A stretch of 40,319 nucleotides of DNA from the NCBI GenBank assembly GCA_021159885.1, contig JAGHDO010000027.1, forward strand, positions 1 to 40,319, read 5' to 3'. A program made the translations under genes and the position numbers. Source of the stretch: Synergistota bacterium (lineage in GTDB: Bacteria; Synergistota; GBS-1). Positions 1-8,560 of this stretch are shown here, one piece after another. The notes beneath the pieces were generated by a model. The model had not been told where the DNA came from. It did no database searches and saw only the letters and a list, made by a program, of their open reading frames with translations. Numbering within the stretch: the stretch's first letter is position 1; the number at the start of each line of letters is the position of its first letter.

Positions 1-27
1 AATACTTTTAGAAATGGGGGTATTCTA

Positions 28-222
28 ATGAATTTGCAATTTGTAACAGACAAGAAGGGCAATAGAATAGCTGTAATTTTACCCGTGGAGGAATATAAAC
101 GGATTTGCGAGGAGTTAGAGGAGCTTGAATCAATACGAGCGTACGATGCTGCTAAAGCATCGAAGGATGAAGTAATACCTTTCGAACAAGCTGTAGAGGA
201 GATAGAAAGATCTCGTAAATGA
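28..222 (+). CDS. Antitoxin of a RelBE/Phd-YefM-like toxin-antitoxin pair
   Basis: A 64-residue protein that starts with a short beta-strand region (VTDKKGNRIAVILPVEEYKRI). This resembles the 'deny toxin/prevent-host-death' N-terminus of Phd/YefM/RelB-like antitoxins. An acidic, helical C-terminus follows, of the kind that wraps a toxin. In this family the antitoxin neutralises the toxin and represses its own promoter. The stop codon overlaps the start of the RelE-like gene by four bases (219-222), the usual antitoxin-first order with translational coupling. The preceding GGGGGTATTCTA is a poor ribosome site. Any promoter lies at or beyond the left edge of the window. Family call is from pattern and context. 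Confidence 0.7.
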   Translation: MNLQFVTDKKGNRIAVILPVEEYKRICEELEELESIRAYDAAKASKDEVIPFEQAVEEIERSRK

Positions 223-413
223 GCTACCGAATATTTATATTAAGGGGAGTACAAAAGGAACTTGCAAAAATTTTTGGCAAGGATTTTGATCGGATTAAGA
301 AGGCGATTTTTGAACTTGCTGATAATCCGAGACCGGTAGGAAGCACGAAGCTAATTGGTCGTGATGGTTGGAGAATTCGAGTTGGTAAGGTGGTTCCCCA
401 ATTTGGACAGTAA
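219..413 (+). pseudogene. RelE/ParE-family toxin, 3'-truncated by an insertion sequence
   Basis: The first ~55 residues read as a RelE-type mRNA interferase or ParE-like toxin: an N-terminal YRIFILRGVQKELAKI helix-strand unit, then FELADNPRPVGSTKLIG and GWRIRVG, which normally leads into a DYRVIYEI-type strand. The homology stops at that glycine. The last residues (KVVPQFGQ) are encoded by the left terminal repeat of the IS3-family element, which supplies the stop. Family members are usually about 85-95 residues, so some 25-30 C-terminal residues are lost, including the strands that normally carry catalytic residues. The protein is probably inactive, leaving an orphan antitoxin. The missing end is not present beyond the right IS end. 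Confidence 0.75.
386..413. repeat. Left terminal inverted repeat of the IS3-family element
   Basis: This segment pairs, as an imperfect inverted repeat, with 1591-1621. The shared core is AGGTGG, a run of CCCC, and TTTGGACAG. The repeat overwrites the 3' end of the RelE-like toxin gene and supplies its premature stop. Confidence 0.8.
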
Positions 414-429
414 TTTACTCTTATTTTGC

Positions 430-1245
430 TCACGCCGCAACCTTCCGGTGCTTATCTCCATAATACACCTTATCATGTGCTTTATAGCCAAGCGGGTGGT
501 GAGGCCTTTTGCTGTTGTAATAGCTTACTCACTCCTTGGTAACCTCCTTCAGCTTTCTCAATCCCATCCTTTCCCCCGAATACACCTATCCCACTTGTAG
601 CTCCTCCATAACCTCTCTATTACTATGTTGTCCCTAAACCCTCTCCCCAATGCTTATCTTTACCTTGACATCCTTAAACATCTTGGTAAACATCTTACTT
701 GTAAGCTGGTTTCCCTTGTCTGTGTGGATAAACTTTGGTTTGCCATATCTGGCAAGGGCTTTCCTCGCTGCTTCTACGTGCATCCGCTCATCAAGCGTGT
801 TGCTTATCTCAAGTGCTAGAATTCTATGGGAATACAGGTCCATTATCGCCACTCCATGCGCAAATTCCCCTTTGGCTCTTATGTAAGTTATGTCCGCAGC
901 ACACCATACTTAGTTGAACTCCTTAACATTCAGATGCTTCAAAAAGTTGATATGATTTGTTCCTGATATCCTGGTGTTTTTGGGTCCTGGAGCTATGCCC
1001 TTGAGCCTCATGAGCTTCGTCAGGCTCCTGACCCTCTTGTGATTCACATTGATTCCCAATTCCCTTTCCAACATCGTCTTCATTTGCCTGTAACCCAGCG
1101 TGGAATCCCCTCTATACAGCTCCTCTATCTTCTCTATGAGCTTTATATTCTCCTCCGGCTCATCCTTAGGCTTGTAATACACCCTGCTCCTTAACACCCT
1201 CAAGGTTCACACGCTCTTCTTAAGCTCAGTCCAGCAGAAATCCTC
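430..1245 (-). pseudogene. IS3-family transposase OrfB (integrase domain), disrupted
   Basis: Read on the minus strand, fragments of one DDE transposase follow one another. An N-terminal HTH_21-like part comes first (GDSTLGYRQMKTMLERELGI, then NHKRVRSL). The catalytic core follows: ADITYI with the first Asp, FIHTDKGNQ with the second Asp, and, after a shift, DNIVIERLWRSYKWD with the Glu. The C-terminus reads YYNSKRPHHPLGYK. A TAA at 910-912 replaces what is probably a Gln codon just before the first catalytic motif. Further frame changes lie near 634 and 530. The pieces are collinear, so this is decay in place, not rearrangement. Confidence 0.85.
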
Positions 1246-1256
1246 CTTTTTCTCAG

Positions 1257-1585
1257 CATTTCCACCCTTTCCCGCTCGCTCAGTACCTCTTCAATAGTCT
1301 GATAAAAAATTCCATTACAGCTCCAGCTATCCTATCTTCTGACAGGTCTTCTCAGGTTCTTTTTGCAGAGCTACTATGTCACTGCCCGTCTCAAAGGGTA
1401 AGCCCATCTTCTCTGGAAACTCCTTTTTTCAAGCCCTTACCTGCTGCAGGTGGGCTTCGTATTTCGAGGCTATCTTGTTGATACTTTCGTCTGCTTTGAC
1501 TGTTTCAAGGGCTACCCTTGCCTTGAATTGAGCCTTGTACTTAGGTCTTCTAGCGATAATGGTTCCTTCCCTGAGTAGTTTATGA
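1257..1585 (-). pseudogene. IS3-family OrfA (helix-turn-helix), disrupted
   Basis: The minus strand encodes RRPKYKAQFKARVALETVKA, then DESINKIASKYEAHLQQVRA. This is a recognisable Transposase_8-type helix-turn-helix that would bind the terminal repeats. It is followed by stops (for example after QVRA) and a broken coiled-coil-like tail. In intact IS3 elements orfA overlaps orfB and a programmed shift makes the fusion transposase. That arrangement is lost here. Confidence 0.75.
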
Positions 1586-1590
1586 ATTTC

Positions 1591-1621
1591 TTACCCTGTC
1601 CAAATTTTGGGGTCCACCTCA
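1591..1621. repeat. Right terminal inverted repeat of the IS3-family element
   Basis: The reverse complement reads TGAGGTGGACCCCAAAATTT then GGACAGGGTAA and matches the left end at 386-413 with a few differences. It ends about 45 bp before the -35 box of the MmgE/PrpD gene, so the element does not obviously supply that promoter. Confidence 0.8.
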
Positions 1622-1666
1622 GCTTAATCTCTTTCTCTTTTACTCTATTTTTCTTTTCTAATTGGG

Positions 1667-1695
1667 TTGACAGTATACAGGTATAATGATATTAT
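1667..1695 (+). promoter_or_regulatory. Promoter of the dicarboxylate cluster, with candidate operators
   Basis: TTGACA (1667-1672), a 17-bp spacer, and TATTAT (1690-1695) form a sigma-70-like promoter. The -10 ends only 6 bp before the ATG at 1702, so the transcript would be nearly leaderless. The spacer contains GTATAC (1673-1678), the core often seen in FadR-type GntR operators. An inverted repeat ATAAT-GAT-ATTAT (1683-1695) covers the -10. Either could be the site for the GntR regulator at the end of the cluster. The operator assignment is inference. Confidence 0.55.
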
Positions 1696-1701
1696 TAGTG
1701 T

Positions 1702-3054
1702 ATGATGAGATCGTATGCTAATATGATAGCATTATTTGTAAATGAGGTTGATTATTCAGATATACCTGCTGATATTGTCAAAGCAGCTAAGAAGTGTATT
1801 ATGGATTGGATAGCTGTAGGATTTGCTGGCTCTGCAACTCCTCTTTCAAAGCAAGTCTTTCAAATGCCTGCAAAGGATACTGAGGAGTCTACCATTTTAG
1901 TGTATCCTTTGCGAAAGGGAAATCATTTGTTTGCTTCTTTCTTTAATGCCTTTTTCTCCCATATACTTGAACTAGATGACGTACATAGGGGATCTACGTA
2001 TCATCCGGGTTCACCAACTATATCAGCTGCATTTAGTCAAGGTGAGAGATTAAGGGTTTCTGGGAAGAAGCTGATAGAGTCCATAGTGCTAGGTTATGAG
2101 GTTTCTATAAGGGTGGGGGAATGTTTAGGTGGAAGTCACTACAGGTATTGGCATACTACGGGTACCTGTGGTGTTTTTGGAGCGGCAGTAGCAGGAGCTA
2201 AAATGTTAGGACTTGACGCTGAAAAAATTACTTTTGCAATTGGGAACGCAGGAACCCAGTCTTCGGGCCTTTGGCAATTTGTGTTGGATGGGGCTATGAC
2301 TAAGCCATTACATCCGGCTAAGGCAGCCATGGATGGGTTAATTGCTGCTGATCTAGCCGCTAGAGGGTTCTCGGGGCCGCATAGAATTTTTGAGGGCGAA
2401 AAGGGGTTATGTAGGGCGACAACTGATGGAAGCTTTTCACTAGAGAAGCTGGTTAGCGGCCTTGGAGAAACTTGGAAAATAGGAGAGGTTTCATTTAAGC
2501 CCTATCCCTGCTGTAGACATATACATTCCTCTATAGATGCAGCTATAAAGGCTTATTGTAAAAGTGCGCTTTCGGTCGATAGCATAGCTAAGATCAACGT
2601 CTATACCTATAAAGTTGCTATAGAAACAGCTGGTACGAGATTTCCCAAGTCTATTGAAGAGGCTAGATTTAGTATTCCTTACTGTGTATCTGTGGCTATA
2701 CTCTGCGGAAAGGTTTCCTTAGCTCACTTTTCTCAACAGTTTCTTGAAGATAAGAATGTAAAAAGGGTATTGGAGAAAGTTAATCTAATTGAGGACGAAA
2801 AGTATACTAAGCTCTATCCAAGTAAGTGGGTGTCTAGGGTTGAAATAGTGAGTGATGATGGAGCTACTTATGATTCTATAGTGGAATTCCCTAAAGGGGA
2901 CCCTGAGAATCCTTTACTTGATAAGGAAATGGAAAGCAAATTTGAAGAACTTTTATTACCCATACTTCCAGAGAAGCATGTAAGAAGATTGAAAGACAAA
3001 ATATGGAATTTGGAGGAGATAGATGACATCTCCTCTTTTTTTAAGGAGGGGTAG
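1702..3054 (+). CDS. MmgE/PrpD family protein (dehydratase/epimerase-like)
   Basis: A 450-residue cytosolic protein of normal family length. Family signatures are the N-terminal DIPADIVKAAKKCIMDWIAV, the acidic/histidine motif LDDVHRGSTYHPGS (Asp92, Asp93, His95, His101), the GTCGVFGAAVAGAK helix, and KPYPCCRHIHSSIDA. Known members include 2-methylcitrate dehydratase, cis-aconitate decarboxylase and iminodisuccinate epimerase. Residues alone do not tell which reaction runs here. The absence of methylcitrate synthase or methylisocitrate lyase nearby argues against propionate metabolism. It is the first gene of the dicarboxylate cluster; its stop overlaps the ribosome-site region of the next gene. 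No ribosome site precedes the ATG, which fits a near-leaderless message. Confidence 0.85.
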   Translation: MMRSYANMIALFVNEVDYSDIPADIVKAAKKCIMDWIAVGFAGSATPLSKQVFQMPAKDTEESTILVYPLRKGNHLFASFFNAFFSHILELDDVHRGSTYHPGSPTISAAFSQGERLRVSGKKLIESIVLGYEVSIRVGECLGGSHYRYWHTTGTCGVFGAAVAGAKMLGLDAEKITFAIGNAGTQSSGLWQFVLDGAMTKPLHPAKAAMDGLIAADLAARGFSGPHRIFEGEKGLCRATTDGSFSLEKLVSGLGETWKIGEVSFKPYPCCRHIHSSIDAAIKAYCKSALSVDSIAKINVYTYKVAIETAGTRFPKSIEEARFSIPYCVSVAILCGKVSLAHFSQQFLEDKNVKRVLEKVNLIEDEKYTKLYPSKWVSRVEIVSDDGATYDSIVEFPKGDPENPLLDKEMESKFEELLLPILPEKHVRRLKDKIWNLEEIDDISSFFKEG

Positions 3055-3056
3055 TG

Positions 3057-3965
3057 ATGGGAAGTATTACTCCAGAGTTTCTAAGGGAGGAAATATCTCG
3101 TTTGCTCCGGGAGAAGTGTTGTGTAACTATTGCTCCTGACGCAAAGCTTTTGCTTAAGCAAGCATATGATAGGGAAACTTCTCCAGCTGCGAAAAACATC
3201 TTAGAAACACAAATTAAAAATGTAGAAATGGCAGAGAAGTTAAAGAAGCCGGTTTGCCAGTCTCCAGGATATGGAACTATATATGTAAGGTTTGGAAAGT
3301 GCGCTGATATAGATGGGCTGAAAACAATTTTATCAGAAGAGATATCTAACGCTACTCGAGATGGATTTTTAAGACCAAGTATGGTTCATCCAATCACTCG
3401 TAAAAATACAAATGATAACAGTGGAGTAGGTATTCCTAATATGGAATTGTTCTATGAACCGGATCTTGAGTTTATAGATATAATCGTGAGTTTTAAGGGA
3501 TGTGGATCTGAACTTGGAAACGCTGTGAAAATATTTACGCCTGCCCAAATAGGCAAAAATGCAGAAGGGATAAAGGAATTTATTTTAGATACCGTGATAA
3601 AGGCTGGAGCTAAACCGTGTCCCCCTATAGCTCTGGGCATTGGAATTGGTGGTCAGATGGATGTTGCAGCGAGGTTGAGCCGTAAGGCAGTGAGTGTCAG
3701 AGAATGGACGGATCGCAACCCTGATCCTTATCTTGCCGATATGGAAGAGGAACTTTTGTCTAGCATCAATAAGCTGGGGATAGGAGCTGGTGGTGTAGGG
3801 GGAAAAACGACTGCATTAGCTGTCAAAATAGAAATGGCTTACACTCATACGGCTATATGTCCTGTAGCGGTTAACTTTCACTGCTGGGTAGCAAGGAGGA
3901 GCGGTATAAGAATTTATCCTGACTGCACAGTTGAGTACTTGTTTAAGGAAAAGGAAGGTGAGTAA
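3057..3965 (+). CDS. Class I fumarase / L-tartrate dehydratase-type hydratase, alpha subunit
   Basis: About 302 residues, homologous to the N-terminal half of class I fumarase and to TtdA. Three cysteines fit the [4Fe-4S] ligands: PVCQSPG near 67, KPCPPIALGIGIGG near 187, and NFHCWVARR near 275. The middle motif is SFKGCGSELGN, where many fumarases have KGGGSEN. This enzyme type adds or removes water across a C4 dicarboxylate in the cytosol and is oxygen-sensitive. ATG 3057 is preferred over GTG 3054 because AAGGAGGG (3043-3050) is then 6 nt away. The beta subunit follows immediately. With a separate class II fumarase two genes on, the real substrate may be tartrate or another hydroxy-acid instead of malate. 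Confidence 0.88.
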   Translation: MGSITPEFLREEISRLLREKCCVTIAPDAKLLLKQAYDRETSPAAKNILETQIKNVEMAEKLKKPVCQSPGYGTIYVRFGKCADIDGLKTILSEEISNATRDGFLRPSMVHPITRKNTNDNSGVGIPNMELFYEPDLEFIDIIVSFKGCGSELGNAVKIFTPAQIGKNAEGIKEFILDTVIKAGAKPCPPIALGIGIGGQMDVAARLSRKAVSVREWTDRNPDPYLADMEEELLSSINKLGIGAGGVGGKTTALAVKIEMAYTHTAICPVAVNFHCWVARRSGIRIYPDCTVEYLFKEKEGE

Positions 3966-3966
3966 C

Positions 3967-4566
3967 ATGGAAAAACACATCATTACTCCCGTTACTTTTG
4001 AGGAGATAGCAGACTTATCTGTAGGAGATACGGTGTTTATCACAGGTATTGTTTATACTGCCCGAGATATGGCTCATCTCAGAATTAGGGAGATACTCGA
4101 AAATCAAGGAGATTTACCGGAGAACTTTGAGGGAGCAGTTATATTCCATGCAGGACCTGTGGTTAAGAAAGTAAATGATGAGTGGAAAATATGGGTTATA
4201 GGTCCTACAACAAGTACAAGAATGGAACCTCACTCAGAGATGGTGGGTAAGCTTGGTGTTAAAGTAATAGTGGGTAAAGGCGGAATGGGGAAGAATACTA
4301 CACAAGCTCTTAGAAAATATGGCGGGGTTTACTTATTGGCAGCACCTGGGTGTGCTGTGGTCCATAGCGAATCTGTAGAGAAGGTTCTAAGAGTCCACTG
4401 GTTGGAAGAACTTGGGGTACCTGAAGCTATATGGGTCCTAAAAGTCAATAATTGGGGTCCTCTTATAGTTGGTATAGATGCCCATGGAAACAATATGTTC
4501 ACAGACTTAACTAAGAAAGCAACCAGAGTCAAGGATGAAATCCTTAGTGTGAATTATTCCAGCTGA
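3967..4566 (+). CDS. Class I fumarase / L-tartrate dehydratase-type hydratase, beta subunit
   Basis: 199 residues, matching the C-terminal domain of class I fumarase and TtdB. Visible motifs are VGDTVFITGIVYTARDMAH at the N-terminus, the substrate loop GPTTSTRMEP, KGGMGKNT with the conserved Lys, and AAPGCAVVHS. It pairs with the alpha subunit to complete the active site. ATG 3967 lies just after the alpha stop and has AAGGAAGGTGAG as ribosome site. A longer in-frame start at 3931 would intrude into the alpha gene with no support. The following FumC gene begins 18 bp downstream, so the two hydratases are co-transcribed. Confidence 0.88.
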   Translation: MEKHIITPVTFEEIADLSVGDTVFITGIVYTARDMAHLRIREILENQGDLPENFEGAVIFHAGPVVKKVNDEWKIWVIGPTTSTRMEPHSEMVGKLGVKVIVGKGGMGKNTTQALRKYGGVYLLAAPGCAVVHSESVEKVLRVHWLEELGVPEAIWVLKVNNWGPLIVGIDAHGNNMFTDLTKKATRVKDEILSVNYSS

Positions 4567-4584
4567 AATGAGGAGGTGTGCAAA

Positions 4585-5988
4585 GTGGAATATAGAATAG
4601 AGAGAGATAGTTTAGGGGAGGTTAAGGTCCCTAAGGATAAGTATTGGGGGGCACAAACGCAGCGTGCTTTGCAAAACTTCAAAATAGGCGAGGAAAAAAT
4701 GCCCATTGAGGTTATAAGAGCATTTGGTATAGTGAAGAAGGCTGCAGCCATAGCGAATTATAAGTTGGGAGTAATTGATGAGAAAACAAAGAATATAATA
4801 TGCAAAGTAGCAGATGAGATTATCCGAGGTGAATTGGACGATCACTTTCCGCTTCCTGTATGGCAAACAGGAAGCGGGACCATGACAAATATGAATGTGA
4901 ACGAGGTTATAAGCAATAGGGCTAACGAGCTTCTTGGGGGTGAACGGGGTAGCAAGTATCCTATCCATCCAAACGACCATGTGAACAAGTCTCAATCTTC
5001 TAATGATACTATGCCTACGGCTATGTCTATTGCTGCTACGCTTATGATAGTAAACGAACTTATTCCAGCGCTGAGATCACTAAAAGATACATTTGCACAG
5101 AAAGCAGAGGAGTTTAAAGATATAATAAAAGTTGGTAGAACTCATTTACAGGATGCTACGCCACTTACGCTTGGACAGGAGTTCTCTGGATATGTAAGTC
5201 AGCTAGAACATGGGATAAGAGCCATTGAGAATGCTCTACCTCACTTAAAGGAACTTGCGCTTGGAGGAACGGCTGTAGGAACAGGACTTAATTCACCAGA
5301 GGGTTTTGATACATTGGCAGTGGAAGAGATATCTAAAATGACTAATATAGATTTTATTCCTGCTCCCAATAAATTTGAAGCAATAGCTGCACATGATGCT
5401 ATTGCTGAGGTTAGTGGGGCCTTAAAAACGGTTGCAAATAGCCTGCACAAAATAGCCAATGATATAAGGATTCTAGCATCGGGGCCTCGTTGCGGTATTG
5501 GTGAGATAAGAATACCTGCAAATGAGCCTGGAAGTTCTATCATGCCCGGTAAGGTTAACCCCACCCAATGCGAGGCTCTGACGCAGGTTTGCTGTCAGGT
5601 GGTAGGAAATGATGTAACGATAAATATGGCTGCTTCTGGACTAGGGCTTGAGCTGAATGTGTACAAACCTGTCTTGATATACAATCTCTTGCAATCCATA
5701 AGGCTTCTGACAGACGCTTGCAATTCTTTCAATAGGAATCTTGTTAGGGGTATCGAACCAAACCTCAATAAGATAAAGGAGTACCTCGAAAACGACCTTA
5801 TGCTTGTGACGCCACTTGCACGTGCTATAGGTTATGATAAGGCTTCTGAAATAGCCCATTTAGCAGATAGAGAAGGGCTTACCCTTAAAGAAGCTGCGGT
5901 AAAACTTGGGTATGTCAGTCCGGAGGAATTCGATCGTATTGTTGACCCGTCTAAGATGATTGGCCCTTATAAAGTAAAAGGAGGCTAG
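4585..5988 (+). CDS. fumC: Class II fumarate hydratase
   Basis: 467 residues of the fumarase/aspartase superfamily. [11 protein letters not shown] (~98), [15 protein letters not shown] (~128), [10 protein letters not shown] with the conserved His (~187), and the mobile serine loop [17 protein letters not shown] (~316) are all diagnostic. The G-K-V-N-P-T-Q-C form of the loop is that of fumarase; aspartases have A-K-V-N-P-V-I-P. It converts fumarate and malate in the cytosol without an iron-sulfur cluster. GTG 4585 is chosen because AGGAGG (4571-4576) is 8 nt upstream; GTG 4576 would overlap that site. Malic enzyme starts 2 bp after the stop, implying flux fumarate-malate-pyruvate. Confidence 0.9.
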   Translation: MEYRIERDSLGEVKVPKDKYWGAQTQRALQNFKIGEEKMPIEVIRAFGIVKKAAAIANYKLGVIDEKTKNIICKVADEIIRGELDDHFPLPVWQTGSGTMTNMNVNEVISNRANELLGGERGSKYPIHPNDHVNKSQSSNDTMPTAMSIAATLMIVNELIPALRSLKDTFAQKAEEFKDIIKVGRTHLQDATPLTLGQEFSGYVSQLEHGIRAIENALPHLKELALGGTAVGTGLNSPEGFDTLAVEEISKMTNIDFIPAPNKFEAIAAHDAIAEVSGALKTVANSLHKIANDIRILASGPRCGIGEIRIPANEPGSSIMPGKVNPTQCEALTQVCCQVVGNDVTINMAASGLGLELNVYKPVLIYNLLQSIRLLTDACNSFNRNLVRGIEPNLNKIKEYLENDLMLVTPLARAIGYDKASEIAHLADREGLTLKEAAVKLGYVSPEEFDRIVDPSKMIGPYKVKGG

Positions 5989-5989
5989 G

Positions 5990-7330
5990 ATGATGGGTAA
6001 AAAAGCAGATGTGGAAGCTCTCTTAAAAAAGGCAGAAAAGCCTTCCATGGATGCTATAAGGTTGTATCCTCTGTATGAGGGGAAGATTCAGATTGCCCCA
6101 AAGGTACCTATAAGGGATTTTAGGGACTTTGCTGTGTGGTATACACCTGGGGTTGCTGCTCCGTGCAAGATCATAAGAGATAACAAAAAGCAGGTTTATA
6201 AATATACTAATAAAGCTAATGTTATTGCTATAATTTCAGATGGAACCAGAATACTAGGCCTTGGGAACATAGGACCAGAAGCTGGTTTACCTGTGATGGA
6301 AGGCAAAGCCCTACTCTTTAAGTACCTAGGCGGAGTAGACGCTATACCTTTATGTATAGATACAACAGATATAGATGAGATAGTATCTTTCTGCAAATGG
6401 ATATCTCCTTCTATTGGAGGTATAAACCTCGAAGATATAGAAAGCCCAAAGTGTTTTTATCTTCTAGATAGGTTAAAGAAGGAGCTTTCTATACCGGTGT
6501 TTCATGATGATCAGCAAGGTACAGCAGTAATTACATTGGCAGCACTTACCAATGCCCTTCGAGTTGTAAATAAGGATATAGCAAAGGTCAAAATAGCTCT
6601 TATAGGTATGGGCGCTAATACTGCAAATCTTAGACTTATACTGAAAGCTGGAGCAAGACCGGAAAATGTTATTGCATGTGATATTAACGGTATCTTAGGT
6701 AGACACAATGCTGATAATTTTGAGAGAAGAGATCCGAGACATTATTTTGCCATGATTACCAACCCTGAAGGTAAAAAAGGTGGCATAAAGGAGGCCATAG
6801 AGGGAGCTGATGTATGTATAGCGTTTTCTAAGCCAGGGCCCGGCACTATAAAACCGGAATGGATAAAATCTATGGCAAAAGACGCTATTGTCTTTGCTTG
6901 TGCAAATCCTGTACCTGAAATATGGCCGTGGGAGGCAAAGGAAGCAGGGGCAAGAGTCGTTGCCACTGGTAGAAGTGATTTCCCAAACCAGGTGAATAAT
7001 TCTTTGGGTTTCCCTGCTATATTTAGAGGTGCTTTGGAAGTTAGGGCTACCGAGATAACAGATGAAATGTGTATAGCTGCAGCTAATGCAATAGCTGACT
7101 TTGCATTCAAGAAGGGGCTCCACGAAGATTATATTGTACCTACCATGGATGATGAAGAAATGTACGTGGAGGAAGCCATAGCAGTTGCAAAGAAAGCTAT
7201 AGAGCAGGGTGTGGCGCAGGAGAAATTAGATAATGCGGAGCTGAAACGCAGAATATCAGAGAAGCTAAGAGCGGCGAAGGAGATGTCAAATGTCCTTCAA
7301 GACAGCGGTCTAATTGCAGACTACTTTTAG
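5990..7330 (+). CDS. Malic enzyme (malate dehydrogenase, oxaloacetate-decarboxylating)
   Basis: 446 residues, the short bacterial form without a phosphotransacetylase tail. The malic-enzyme domain shows VWYTPGVAAPCK (Tyr51), EGKALLFKYLGG (Lys106), INLEDIESP (metal Glu/Asp ~148) and HDDQQGTAV (~172). The nucleotide domain has ALIGMGANTANL. It oxidatively decarboxylates malate to pyruvate, giving NADH or NADPH; the coenzyme cannot be decided by eye. Two start codons stand together (5990 and 5993), with AAGGAGG at 5978-5984. It closes the enzyme part of the cluster, and the ~150-bp gap to the transporter holds no terminator. Confidence 0.92.
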   Translation: MMGKKADVEALLKKAEKPSMDAIRLYPLYEGKIQIAPKVPIRDFRDFAVWYTPGVAAPCKIIRDNKKQVYKYTNKANVIAIISDGTRILGLGNIGPEAGLPVMEGKALLFKYLGGVDAIPLCIDTTDIDEIVSFCKWISPSIGGINLEDIESPKCFYLLDRLKKELSIPVFHDDQQGTAVITLAALTNALRVVNKDIAKVKIALIGMGANTANLRLILKAGARPENVIACDINGILGRHNADNFERRDPRHYFAMITNPEGKKGGIKEAIEGADVCIAFSKPGPGTIKPEWIKSMAKDAIVFACANPVPEIWPWEAKEAGARVVATGRSDFPNQVNNSLGFPAIFRGALEVRATEITDEMCIAAANAIADFAFKKGLHEDYIVPTMDDEEMYVEEAIAVAKKAIEQGVAQEKLDNAELKRRISEKLRAAKEMSNVLQDSGLIADYF

Positions 7331-7383
7331 CTGAGAGATGCATCTTAGGTGTTTAGTAGTCATTTGATAGTGAAGGAGGTGGT

Positions 7384-7407
7384 ATGGAGGAAAGGCTATT
7401 ATATTAG
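7384..7407 (+). other. Possible leader mini-ORF or gene remnant upstream of the TRAP genes
   Basis: GAAGGAGGTGGT, an excellent ribosome site, precedes an ATG that opens only seven codons (MEERLLY) before TAG. If the TAG is ignored, the same frame runs on for 26 more codons, and its TGA overlaps the ATG of the TRAP binding protein. It may be a translated leader, a remnant of a small gene, or chance. No homology is recognised. Confidence 0.25.
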
Positions 7408-7484
7408 GTTGTCATAGGATTGGGAGAAGAGGTATGTAAAGAGCCTAAGCAAGCTCAGGATTACTTAGAAGGAGGTGTTGAAGG

Positions 7485-8471
7485 ATGAAACAGAGGCAGG
7501 TGTATGTGGGAGGGATTTTAGTAGTGTTGATGTTTCTTTGTATAATCGGTATGCAGGGCATAGCAATGGCTGATACCATGGTGCTAAGATTAGCTCATGA
7601 GATGCCAACTAATCATCCTTATCATCTTGGAGCTGAAATGTTTGCAAAACTCGTCAATGAGGGAACTAAAGGTGCCATTAAGATCGTCATTTATCCCAAT
7701 GCTGAGTTGGGAAAACAGAAAGCATTGGCGCAAGCAGTATCTATGGGAAGACTGGATTTTTGCCTTGGATGGAATGGCATTTTAGAAGCATATGCGCCCA
7801 TTACTGGAATATTCGCTCTCCCTTACATTTATAGAGATTGGGATCATACATGGAAGGTCATAAATAGCGACATTGGGAGAAAGATATTTTCGTTCACGGA
7901 GAAGAAAGGAATAAAAGTAGTAGGTGCATTCTACAACGGAACCTACAGCTTTGTATCCAGAAAGCCTATCAGGTCCTTCTCGGACATAAGGGGAATAAAG
8001 CTAAGGGTGCAACCATCACAGGTATTTGTGCAAATGGGAAAGGTCTTAGGAGCAGTAGTTACTCCTTTAGCATTTTCCGAGGTTTATACGGCCCTGCAAT
8101 TGGGTACTATAGATGCTGAGATTCAAGGACCGATCAATGTGCGCAAAAGCAAGCACTATGAAGTGGCAAAGTATGTGTTTGAAACAAAGATGTGCAATCT
8201 ATTGGAACCTTTAATGATGAGTGTAAGGACCTTTAAGCGGCTTTCTCCAGAATATAGAAAAGTAATATTTCAAGCTGCTAAGAAAGCTACAGCATGGCAG
8301 TGGGAAGTGGCGAAGAAGACCGAGAAAAGGGATAGGGAATGGCTTGCTACAAAAGGAGGAATGAAGTATTATCCTGCAAGTAGGGCTGAGGGGAGAAAGG
8401 TGATGCAGCCTTTGTACGAGAAGTATAAGGAGTGGAAAAGCTACATACAGGCTATAGAAGCAATTAAATAA
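7485..8471 (+). CDS. dctP: TRAP transporter solute-binding protein, DctP family
   Basis: 328 residues with an N-terminal signal sequence (hydrophobic GGILVVLMFLCIIGM, probable cleavage after GIAMA). The DctP fold follows: MVLRLAHEMPTNHPYHLGAEMF at the start, then the GIKLRVQPS strand carrying the conserved Arg that binds substrate carboxylate, and ALQLGTIDAEIQGP. It sits in the periplasm, captures a carboxylic acid and delivers it to the DctQM permease. AAGGAGGTGTTGAAGG gives a strong ribosome site. The surrounding enzymes suggest a C4 dicarboxylate or a related hydroxy-acid as ligand. This supports a diderm cell plan. Confidence 0.9.
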   Translation: MKQRQVYVGGILVVLMFLCIIGMQGIAMADTMVLRLAHEMPTNHPYHLGAEMFAKLVNEGTKGAIKIVIYPNAELGKQKALAQAVSMGRLDFCLGWNGILEAYAPITGIFALPYIYRDWDHTWKVINSDIGRKIFSFTEKKGIKVVGAFYNGTYSFVSRKPIRSFSDIRGIKLRVQPSQVFVQMGKVLGAVVTPLAFSEVYTALQLGTIDAEIQGPINVRKSKHYEVAKYVFETKMCNLLEPLMMSVRTFKRLSPEYRKVIFQAAKKATAWQWEVAKKTEKRDREWLATKGGMKYYPASRAEGRKVMQPLYEKYKEWKSYIQAIEAIK

Positions 8472-8560
8472 GTAAAAAGCAATTTTATCTTTTTTAGGTG
8501 CAGTGCGTTGCTTATGCTTGCTTCTAAAGTGGATCACGGAGATTAAAGGGGTTAGAAGAA

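Larger units (their letters stand above)
386..1621 (-). mobile_element. Degenerate IS3-family insertion sequence
   Basis: About 1.24 kb bounded by imperfect terminal inverted repeats. The left end begins TAAGGTGGTTCCCCAATTTG and the reverse complement of the right end begins TGAGGTGGACCCCAAAATTT; both continue into GGACAG. The element carries remnants of orfA and orfB on the minus strand, the IS3-family organisation. No matching 3-bp target duplication is seen (TGG on the left, GCT on the right), and the interrupted toxin does not resume on the right. This points to an old insertion followed by deletion or rearrangement. Both reading frames contain several stops and shifts, so it cannot move by itself. 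Confidence 0.85.

Noticed and set aside
650-917. Plus-strand ORFs within the IS element
   Set aside because: They are shadows of the minus-strand transposase remnants; the protein-like signal (ADITYI, HTDKGNQ) is on the minus strand.
4585-5988. Aspartate ammonia-lyase instead of fumarase
   Set aside because: The serine loop [17 protein letters not shown] and the [11 protein letters not shown] context are fumarase type; aspartases have AKVNPVIPE.
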